The translations under genes and the position numbers were made by a program. DNA of 22,797 bases. Origin: Chrysochromulina tobinii (taxonomy: Eukaryota > Haptophyta > Prymnesiales > Chrysochromulinaceae). This document shows positions 16,963 to 22,797 of this stretch, piece after piece (the stretch's first letter is position 1; every line of letters starts with the position of its first letter). Below the pieces are notes generated by a model. The model did not search any database, had not been told where the DNA came from, and saw nothing but the letters and a program-made list of their open reading frames with translations. The DNA lies in NCBI GenBank assembly GCA_001275005.1, contig JWZX01001963.1:1-22797 (forward strand), read 5' to 3'.

Positions 16963-17093
16963 CTCGCGGAAAAATGCTCTCTATGAACCCGTTGGGCCGA
17001 AGATCTTCACGCGGCAGCGAGCCACTTCCGAGAAGACTCTGCGGACCTCTGTGAACGATTGGGTGGACACGCACATCAAAGTTGAGGAACCCC
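16963..17093. promoter_or_regulatory. Divergent promoter, 2OG oxygenase / NDUFA5
   Basis: Only 131 bp separate the two opposing ATG codons, so both promoters and 5' leaders must overlap or abut. No core element is obvious. Confidence 0.6.
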
Positions 17094-17719
17094 ATGTTGG
17101 CTCGTATCGCCACACGCGTCGCCGCGCGCCAGCTCCCGCCGGCGCTGTTCGTGCGGCAGAAGACTACGACCGGCATCGTAGGCCTCGAAGTCGTGCCGGA
17201 CGCGAAACCCGTACTCCTCGGCCTGTACGCCAAGACGCTCTCCATGCTGGAGGGCGTGCCCGCCGAGGCCCAGTACCGCAAGGTCGTCACAGACTACACC
17301 AAGGCGCGCATGGCGGTGCTCGAGAGCACTGACGACATCCCGACGATTGAGAGCAAGATCGACGGCGGACAGGTCGAGCAGCTCATCGAGCAGGCGAAAG
17401 ACGAGCTTTCGCTCATCCCAAAGCTGATCGCGGCCCGTGCCTTTGACCCTTACAATGGCTCGCCCGCCGAGGACATCCTGACAGACTTGAAGCGGTGCGG
17501 CCCGCCAGCAGCGCGACTCTCTCAATGACCGTACACGACCCACCTTGGTCCCACCGCTCACCTCACCCTTGGTCCTGCCCTTGGCCTCCCTTAATGCCCA
17601 GGCGTGGCGTGGCGCTGCAGAGGTACGACATCCCTATGCGCCCGTCGCAGGACTACCCTGTCGAGACGGCGATCGAGTTGGAGCTGCCTGCCGTGCCCGA
17701 GCCACCGAAGAAGGCTTAA
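17094..17719 (+). CDS. NDUFA5: NADH dehydrogenase alpha subcomplex subunit 5 (NDUFA5), two exons
   Basis: NDUFA5 is an accessory subunit of the peripheral arm of mitochondrial respiratory complex I. The model is join(17094..17494, 17623..17719), 165 residues. The ATG at 17094 starts an amphipathic presequence, MLARIATRVAARQLPPALF. The mature part has TTGIVGLEVVPD, LYAKTLSMLEGVPAEAQYRK, the helix ending DIPTIESKIDGGQVEQLIEQ and AKDELSLIPKLI, all matching the family. Exon 1 reads LTDLK plus cg; exon 2 supplies g and continues YDIPMRPSQDYP to the end ELPAVPEPPKKA. Without splicing the frame would run on to an unrelated TGA at 17528. The C terminus after the core is longer than in human (116 residues in total), as in other protist and plant homologues with an extended end. 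Confidence 0.93.
17495..17622 (+). other. Spliceosomal intron of NDUFA5
   Basis: A 128-nt intron with donor GTGCGG and acceptor gctgcagag, phase 2. It has a C/T-rich middle with ccttaat as a possible branch site. It is inferred because splicing restores one continuous family-like protein (LKR|YDIP). A nearer AG two bases upstream gives the wrong frame. Confidence 0.88.
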
Positions 17720-18183
17720 GTGCATCGCAGAGTCGTCTGCCGGACGTGACACGTGCACGTCCGACCCCCCCCTGTCCCGCATAGGAACGTGGAAGGGGGG
17801 AGGAGAATCGCTCCTCGAAAGTCTGTATTGAGTCGTGACGCGCTGTGCGCCGGGCTTGTGACCGGCCACGGCGCGTGGGAATTCTGCTCGAACGAAACAT
17901 ATGCTTGAAAACAAAGTTATCATACAAACAACGCAGCGAATCGTCAACGATCTCTGCGTAACGGTGGTGTCGTCACAGTACGTCCTGTACGCAGTACGGG
18001 CTCGGCCCCGGGGAGACGCGTCCGCAAACCGTCCCGACGCTCACCGCGCGCCCCGCCGCACGCGGAGGTCCACCGACGCCGGGGCGCCGGCCCCGGCCAC
18101 ACGGGTCTGGGGAGAGGCGGGCGCAGCCGTGCGGGGGGGTGTTGCACACGCATTTTTCGGCGTGGGGTCGGATCACAATCGGG
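17720..18183. other. Convergent 3' flanks, no gene
   Basis: This 464-bp region lies between the stops of NDUFA5 and the exchanger. An AT-rich patch (about 17895-17940) is followed by a GC-rich part. The string gtacg recurs near 17978-17998. No coding frame is supported; both polyadenylation sites should lie here. Confidence 0.5.
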
Positions 18184-20382
18184 TCATCGACGTCGGAGTC
18201 GCGTCTTGTCGCCATCGTCCGAGTCCGACTGGTCGCCATCCTCGTCGGAGTCCATGTGCGTGTCCAGCCGCGTTGGGATGCGCACGGGTAAGGGCGTGCC
18301 GACGCGTGGGCGCGTCGGTAAGGACGGGCCTGCCACGTCGATGTTGCTGTCGGTATGCCTGTCCGTGTACCGGTCCGTGTGCCGGTCCGTGCCTCGGTCC
18401 TGGCCGATGCCGGTGCCTCGGTCCTGGCCGATGCCGGTGCCTCGGTCCTGGCCGATGCCGGTGCCTCGGTCCTGGCCGTTTCCGGTGCCTCGGTCCTGGC
18501 CGCCGATACCGGTGCCTCGGTCCTGGGTCGCACCACGTGGGTTGCCCATGGGCGACGTGGGTTGCCGATCGCGCTCGGAACGGCCCCCGAAGATAGGCTT
18601 GAGGTACGTCTGATCGACGAGCCGCCACGCCCGGTGGAGTGCCGAAAGCTCAACCGGTTTGGGCACTGGGCGGCCGAAGCCGAGCGTCTGCCGCTGCTCG
18701 GGCGTGAGCGCCCCGTCGTGCATCCCGCCCGGAGACTCCGCGCATGTCGGCCGCGCCTCCGCAAGCAGCGCCTCTCGCACACTCTGGCCCATCGCCCCCC
18801 CGTCTGTGCCTAGCATGGTCGTCTCGGCAGAGCCGCGCATCTCCTCGAGCTCGGCGCCCACTGCCTGCAACCTGAAAGATCGAATGAGCGGCCCCGTCAG
18901 CGGCGCGAGGAGGAGATTTGTGATCCCGATGAGGAAAAGTGTGGTCGAGACGATCGGCACAGTCCACTCGGCCTCGCGATCTGCAACGGTAGAGCCCGTG
19001 TGCAGCGAGGCGGCGGGCAGAATGATCGCGAGCGCGAACGAGACTGAGCCGCGCATGCCCGCGAAGAGTATCACGAACTGCATCTTGGGGGTAATCTTTC
19101 GCTTGTTACCACGGAAGCAGTTCGCGATCGTCGAGACGAGACCGACCATGATGGCACGCGCCAGGAAGACGATCGGGAAGGAGAGGAGCAAGAAAGGCAG
19201 GTCCCACGTGTGCGGCCACGTGGCAGTGCCGTCCACGGCCACGATAATGTAGTCGACAAACGCGATCCCGAGCAGCAGCGACAGGCACGTCTCAGCGAGC
19301 TCTGAGACGGTGGTGAAGAGGATCCGCGAGGCTCGCTGCGCGCGGAGCGAGATGTTATAGAACGTGTAGTGGCGCATGACGATGGCGCAGAAGAAGAGGC
19401 TCATCACGCCCGAGAGCCCCGCGCGGTCCGCAGACCCAAACGAGAACCCCGAGAAGAGTACGATCAGCATGAGCTCTAGCGGCGGCCTGGGGCGAGCATG
19501 CCGAGGCATGGCACGCATCCTCTTGCTCAGTACCGCAGAGATCAGGCCGATGAGCACGCCGAGGAGGAGAGAGCCCACGAGGCACGCGAGCACCTCGCCG
19601 AGCGGATCGAGAAGGTCCGCCACGGAGGCGAAAACCTCTCCATCGGACTGCTGCGCCTTGGCCTGCCGGAGGAAGATGTCGAAGGCGACGATCGCAAGGG
19701 CGTCGTTGAGCGCCGACTCGCCGAAGATGAGGTCGGAGAGCAGTCCGTTGGCTTGCACCGACTTGAGGATGGCGAGCGTGGCGACCGGGTCGGTCGACGA
19801 GATGAGCGACGCGAACACCATCGACTGCGTCAGCGTGAAATCCGTCCAGAGAACACGGTGGTGCTGCGCGAGCGCCCAGACGAGTGTGCCAGTCACGATG
19901 ATCGCGATCAGCGTTCCCACGATGGCGTAGCCTAGGATGGTGCCAAACTCGGCGAAGAAGCGGTGCTTGCGCATGTGGAAGCCCGCCTCGAAGATGATCG
20001 GCGGCAGCAGCCCAAAGTAGATCAGGTCGTGAGCACCACGGTTGGAGGACATGGCGATCGGAAGCTCGTCACCGTTGAAGAGATGGAGCGGGCGCGTTAG
20101 CAGCAGCGCTAGCACGTTGAGGCACGCGCCCAGGATCATGACCGAGCTCACACCGGTGAGCAGGCTGCCGAGCACGCTCGAAGACTTGAGGTACTGTTGC
20201 GTGAGCAGCGCTGCGATCATTGCCGCAGCGCCCAGCGTCATGTCCAGCGCCACCTCGTGCGAGTCCCACCCCGGCGGCGTGAGCGGAGGCTGATTTGGCG
20301 GCGGTGGGTAGGTGGGCGGCGTCGCATTGGGCTGCAGTGGCGGCACAGCCATGCCAGGAAAAACCCCTCCGTCGGCCGGCAT
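18184..20382 (-). CDS. Na+/H+ exchanger, CPA1/NHE family
   Basis: A 732-residue membrane antiporter that should exchange Na+ or K+ for protons. The ATG at 20382 gives MPADGGVFPG; the frame extends six codons higher only from a TTG. After a Pro-rich N terminus come about eleven to twelve hydrophobic spans. Signature strings are FGLLPPIIFEAGF (123-135), SLISSTDPVATLAIL (192-206), the ion-binding FGESALNDALAIV with Asn226-Asp227, ELAETCLSLLLG and the conserved AGMRGSVSFALA with Arg444. The Asn-Asp pair indicates an electroneutral CPA1 exchanger. The soluble tail (from about 505) holds a GQDRGTGI repeat (about 620-664), then TDRHTDRYTDRHTD, and ends in Asp-rich and Arg-rich sequence. Localisation (plasma membrane, vacuole or coccolith-type vesicle) cannot be read from the sequence. 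Transport residues look intact. Confidence 0.93.
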   Translation of the reverse strand: MPADGGVFPGMAVPPLQPNATPPTYPPPPNQPPLTPPGWDSHEVALDMTLGAAAMIAALLTQQYLKSSSVLGSLLTGVSSVMILGACLNVLALLLTRPLHLFNGDELPIAMSSNRGAHDLIYFGLLPPIIFEAGFHMRKHRFFAEFGTILGYAIVGTLIAIIVTGTLVWALAQHHRVLWTDFTLTQSMVFASLISSTDPVATLAILKSVQANGLLSDLIFGESALNDALAIVAFDIFLRQAKAQQSDGEVFASVADLLDPLGEVLACLVGSLLLGVLIGLISAVLSKRMRAMPRHARPRPPLELMLIVLFSGFSFGSADRAGLSGVMSLFFCAIVMRHYTFYNISLRAQRASRILFTTVSELAETCLSLLLGIAFVDYIIVAVDGTATWPHTWDLPFLLLSFPIVFLARAIMVGLVSTIANCFRGNKRKITPKMQFVILFAGMRGSVSFALAIILPAASLHTGSTVADREAEWTVPIVSTTLFLIGITNLLLAPLTGPLIRSFRLQAVGAELEEMRGSAETTMLGTDGGAMGQSVREALLAEARPTCAESPGGMHDGALTPEQRQTLGFGRPVPKPVELSALHRAWRLVDQTYLKPIFGGRSERDRQPTSPMGNPRGATQDRGTGIGGQDRGTGNGQDRGTGIGQDRGTGIGQDRGTGIGQDRGTDRHTDRYTDRHTDSNIDVAGPSLPTRPRVGTPLPVRIPTRLDTHMDSDEDGDQSDSDDGDKTRLRRR
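18391..18527. repeat. 24-bp minisatellite in the exchanger tail
   Basis: Units start at 18391, 18415, 18439, 18463, 18487 and 18514. The first three are identical (gcctcggtcctggccgatgc plus cggt), the fourth differs by two bases, the fifth is 27 bp and the sixth is partial. Every unit is a multiple of three, encoding GQDRGTGI on the minus strand. A related shorter array of 'cggtccgtgt' strings lies just before it (about 18360-18390). Confidence 0.92.
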
Positions 20383-20530
20383 TGCCGACGAGTCCAACAA
20401 GAATCACGCATTTAACTTGACTTACTTGCCATGTCTGGACTGGACATGACGGGACTTGATTTGGACTTGACTTGACTTGACTTGTCTAGGAAGGTTCCCT
20501 CTCGCCGCAATTTCGACGAATCCGAGATTC
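20383..20530. promoter_or_regulatory. Divergent promoter, exchanger / thioredoxin-fold gene, with pentamer array
   Basis: A 148-bp gap between opposing ATG codons. Most of it (20411-20484) is a degenerate pentamer array described separately. It also has an inverted repeat catgtc/gacatg (20430-20435 and 20443-20448) with a 7-nt loop, which could bind a dimeric factor. Confidence 0.6.
20411..20484. repeat. Degenerate TTGAC pentamer array
   Basis: Period-5 units run from 20436: tggac, tggac, atgac, gggac, ttgat, then ttggac and three perfect ttgac (20467-20481), ending ttg. Isolated acttg units lie at 20415 and 20424. The perfect part matches the right arm of the hairpin at 10393-10413. Confidence 0.85.
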
Positions 20531-22408
20531 ATGAAGGCCTTCGCCCTTGCACTCCTCTCGCCCATTGCAACTGCAGCTGCAGCTGCGTTGCATGGACCCG
20601 CGTATCCCACGTATGCAACTGAGGGAGCCGCGTTGCGTACGCGACTCTTCAATCATTCACCTCGCCGTGCGCGCTCAACATCGATGGCCGCATTCCCGAA
20701 CCCCGCCGCGCTCGGTGTCGAAGGCCAGCGTTGCCTGATCATATTCTACGCGTACGATGGCATTCCAAAGGCCGAGACCCTTCTAGAAGCGTTTGAGGAC
20801 GAGGCCAAGGAGTTCAACGCGTGCGGCTGCGCCCTGGTAGCCATGCGCAGGGGCGAAATGGACGAGGGCGACGCGCGCAAAGCCAGAGAGTACCAGGAGC
20901 GCTTTCCATCGATCAATCTTGTGGGTGGGCTCGAGCGCGACGAGTTTGCGGAAACGCGCCGGGCTGTGGGCGTTGGCGCTAACTGGTTCTTGGAATCCTT
21001 CCGGACGCTGTATAACGATCCGGTGGCGACGCTACTCGACCCGGATGGCAACATGCGGGCCGTGCTCTCCCACAAGGGCCTGAGCGCCGCCAATGTGCTT
21101 GGGAACGTGATGCGCGAGCTGCATGTCGCGGTGCCGCCTGCTGCGGGCACCAAGATCAGTGCGGCGGAGCGCGAGGCGACCAGGCAATCCCTGTACAATG
21201 AGAACGCGCAATGGGCCGACGTGCTCAAGGAGGACGAGACGCTGCGACAGCCCACGCGCTTTTGGTTCGATATGACTCCGCGCGAGGAGGAGCGGCCGCT
21301 GTTGGCGGGCGTCAAGGTGGGCGCGCTACCAGCGGCCATCGACGCGTTCCTCGCAGACGGCAGCGAGGCAGATGCGGAGGAGGACGAGGCTCTGATCTCG
21401 AAGGATGGAGTGCGCGCGCCCGCGTGGTACGCAAAGGCGAAGCGGAGTGCAGAGTCTCGTCAAGAGGCGGAACGGCTGCTGTGGAATGGGACGGCGCCGT
21501 CGGCAAGCGCCGGCCCGCTGCCGCTCGGCCCCGCGGGCCGACGCCTCGAGCCGCTCCAGGGTGCCGCGCGCAAGGCGCTCAAGGAGGTTCGTGAGGATGA
21601 GAAGGTCCGCGCCTTCCTTGTGCAATTTGGGATTGAGGAATGGAAAGCGATCGGCGCAGGGGATGGGGCGGGGCGCGCGGCGGCTGGGGGCCTGCCCACA
21701 TCGGGGGGCGTACTCGCGAGCGCCGAGATGAGCGTCGAGACCTCTGAAGCGACTCGCTCCGCACTGCTTCGGGCGCAGATGCTCGCCCTGGGACTGCAGC
21801 GCTCCTCGACGTCTACCCAGTCTACCCGTCGGCTTCGGCTGCTGCGTGAGTTCGAGGCGAGCGTCAAGGAGCTCCAGGCCGAAGGCTTCAATGACCGGGC
21901 GGCGCTCGACGCCTTCAAGGAGCAGCTGCGCTCCTCGTACGCCTCCGCTCCGCCCGAATTTCTGGAGGAGGTGCGCCGCGCCGACCCGTTCAACACGGTG
22001 CTCCCTCGTCTCACACCTGAGGAGATCGTGGCCGAATTCGGCAAATTGGCCGAGATTGGCGCCGAGAAGCTGCGCACGGCCCTTGAGAAGGGTGTGGCGG
22101 CGCCCGACTTTGACAGCCTCAGACCCGATCGCAAGCGTGGGCCGCGAGAGCTGGGCAACAAGATAGCGATTGGGAGGGCGGCGGGCACAGGAGACGAGAC
22201 CAAGGATCGCACGGTACAGGCGCAGCGGGACATGGAGCTGTCCGAGCTGAAGGCGGCGCTTGCCGCGTCCAAAGAGGCGAGCGAGAGGGCGCTCGCGGCC
22301 GCGGCCGCCGAGGCGGCGCGAGTAGTCGATCTTGAGGCCAGACTGGCAAAGATGGCTTCCCGCTCGTCGGCGCCGCAGGCGGAGCAGCCGCAGGACGGTG
22401 CGCCATGA
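20531..22408 (+). CDS. Thioredoxin-fold protein with signal/transit leader and coiled-coil tail
   Basis: A 625-residue protein from the ATG at 20531; the frame above it starts only at a TTG. The N terminus MKAFALALLSPIATAAAAAL is a good signal peptide and is followed by an Arg/Ser/Thr-rich segment (about 35-52, RTRLF...SPRRARSTS), the two-part layout of plastid targeting in algae with secondary plastids. Residues about 66-200 resemble a thioredoxin/peroxiredoxin-like fold: CLIIFYAYDGIPKAETLLEA, FNACGCALVAMRRGEMDEGD, then TLLDPDGNMRAVLSHKGLSA. There is no CxxC; the only nearby cysteines are Cys68, Cys98 and Cys100, so a redox role is doubtful. The middle has Glu/Lys-rich helices; 570-615 is a probable coiled coil (SELKAALAASKEASERALAA). 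The function is unknown. Confidence 0.75.
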   Translation: MKAFALALLSPIATAAAAALHGPAYPTYATEGAALRTRLFNHSPRRARSTSMAAFPNPAALGVEGQRCLIIFYAYDGIPKAETLLEAFEDEAKEFNACGCALVAMRRGEMDEGDARKAREYQERFPSINLVGGLERDEFAETRRAVGVGANWFLESFRTLYNDPVATLLDPDGNMRAVLSHKGLSAANVLGNVMRELHVAVPPAAGTKISAAEREATRQSLYNENAQWADVLKEDETLRQPTRFWFDMTPREEERPLLAGVKVGALPAAIDAFLADGSEADAEEDEALISKDGVRAPAWYAKAKRSAESRQEAERLLWNGTAPSASAGPLPLGPAGRRLEPLQGAARKALKEVREDEKVRAFLVQFGIEEWKAIGAGDGAGRAAAGGLPTSGGVLASAEMSVETSEATRSALLRAQMLALGLQRSSTSTQSTRRLRLLREFEASVKELQAEGFNDRAALDAFKEQLRSSYASAPPEFLEEVRRADPFNTVLPRLTPEEIVAEFGKLAEIGAEKLRTALEKGVAAPDFDSLRPDRKRGPRELGNKIAIGRAAGTGDETKDRTVQAQRDMELSELKAALAASKEASERALAAAAAEAARVVDLEARLAKMASRSSAPQAEQPQDGAP

Positions 22409-22505
22409 TGAGTAAGCCTTTCTCAATGAGCGCGGAGACGAAAGTGGCTACCTAAGAGTGAGACGAGGCCAAGTGCGGCCACGGGACAAAAGTCAGCGCA
22501 CGAGC
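22409..22505. other. Short 3' flank, convergent
   Basis: About 97 bp between the stop of the thioredoxin-fold gene and the inferred stop of the right-edge minus-strand exon. Nothing distinctive is visible. Confidence 0.4.
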
Positions 22506-22733
22506 TCACAGCAGCAGGGTCCACGAGGGTGCCAGTCGCGGCCGCCGGGCTCCAATTTCCGCCAGAGACCGCACAGACACCGCCGGCAGGAGGGGCGGCG
22601 TACTATAGGGCTCGTTGGCCACTGGTGCGGCGAGGTCCGGCGAGGTGCAGTTGTCGTAACGATCGTACTCACAGTGCGGCGCCGCGGCGCCGGGGAAAGC
22701 GTACTCCTCCTTGAAGAGCCAGTAGTTGACATG
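22506..22733 (-). CDS. Probable last exon of a gene running off the right edge
   Basis: A minus-strand frame of 75 codons plus TGA (22506-22508) with no start codon at its beginning. It reads HVNYWLFKEEYAFPGAAAPH, CEYDRYDNCTSPDLAAPVAN and EPYSTPPLLPAVSVRSLAEI, rich in Tyr, Asn, Asp and Trp as real proteins are, unlike the Arg/Ser-rich shadow frames. Upstream on the same strand is TACTAAC (22769-22763), the textbook branch-point sequence, followed by AG at 22743-22742 and again at 22735-22734, so an intron probably ends here. The exact acceptor is uncertain. I do not recognise the protein; the tail ARRPRLAPSWTLLL may be its natural C terminus. Confidence 0.5.
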   Translation of the reverse strand, partial: HVNYWLFKEEYAFPGAAAPHCEYDRYDNCTSPDLAAPVANEPYSTPPLLPAVSVRSLAEIGARRPRLAPSWTLLL

Positions 22734-22762
22734 CTGTTGTACTAAGACGTACTGGTTTCACT

Positions 22763-22769
22763 GTTAGTA
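22763..22769 (-). other. Candidate intron branch point TACTAAC
   Basis: The minus strand reads TACTAAC here, 21 and 29 nt ahead of two AG acceptors of the candidate exon. It is a perfect match to the strongest known branch-site consensus and the only one I noticed in this window. Confidence 0.45.
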
Positions 22770-22797
22770 TGCTCCACTGAGCTGTGCACTGGCGCCA

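Noticed and set aside
16325-17332. A 335-codon plus-strand open frame crossing from the oxygenase into NDUFA5
   Set aside because: It is antisense to oxygenase codons, then overlaps NDUFA5 in another frame; no continuous family similarity.
10363-20484. TTGAC repeats as tandem W-boxes bound by WRKY factors
   Set aside because: The match is only to a five-base core, the repeat is a simple pentamer, and nothing in the window shows that this organism has WRKY proteins.
1-22797. tRNA or rRNA genes and CRISPR arrays
   Set aside because: I scanned for the GGTTCGA-type T-loop and found no convincing cloverleaf, no rRNA-like blocks and no regularly spaced repeats with unique spacers. A covariance-model search would be needed to exclude degenerate tRNAs.

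Overview
This is a high-GC, gene-dense nuclear fragment from a eukaryote, most likely a unicellular alga of the haptophyte or pelagophyte kind. The eukaryotic assignment is firm: the window encodes the translation factor subunit eIF3m, the Arp2/3 subunit ARPC3, the mitochondrial complex I subunit NDUFA5 (with one clear spliceosomal intron) and a mitochondrial-type XPNPEP3 aminopeptidase. The algal assignment is an inference. It rests on high GC with few introns, a 'VPxGxxxGD' repeat protein and a loop-bearing 2OG oxygenase of types common in such algae, and a signal-peptide protein with a transit-like segment. No rRNA, tRNA, CRISPR, complete transposon or virus is recognisable.

Layout. 1-477: no gene recognised. 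478-2958 (-): membrane-anchored alpha/beta hydrolase. 3323-3991 (-): ARPC3. 4221-5435 (+): eIF3m. 5436-7580: poorly resolved, with short open frames on the + strand that may be exons. 7587-8433 (+): a bacterial-type SAM methyltransferase broken by a frameshift. 8807-10264 (+): XPNPEP3-like peptidase. 10354-10423: a perfect 21-bp hairpin between 10-bp direct repeats. 10459-10764 (+): small cysteine-rich protein. 10884-12500 (-): RsmB/NSUN-type RNA m5C methyltransferase. 12692-13720 (+): VPxG-repeat protein with barrel-like modules. 13721-14925: gene-less stretch of odd composition. 14926-16962 (-): 2OG-Fe(II) oxygenase with a long acidic insert. 17094-17719 (+, spliced): NDUFA5. 18184-20382 (-): Na+/H+ exchanger. 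20531-22408 (+): secreted or plastid-targeted thioredoxin-fold protein. 22506-22733 (-): probable last exon of a gene running off the right edge.

Four of the neighbouring pairs are head-to-head with only 131-229 bp between start codons: ARPC3/eIF3m, m5C methyltransferase/VPxG protein, 2OG oxygenase/NDUFA5 and exchanger/thioredoxin-fold protein. This suggests compact bidirectional promoters. The genes do not form one pathway; they look like ordinary housekeeping and organelle genes. The most notable extras are the hairpin element and its related TTGAC-pentamer array ten kilobases away, the frameshifted methyltransferase, the possible unannotated exons at 6.4-7.6 kb and at the right edge, and in-frame minisatellites that extend several proteins.
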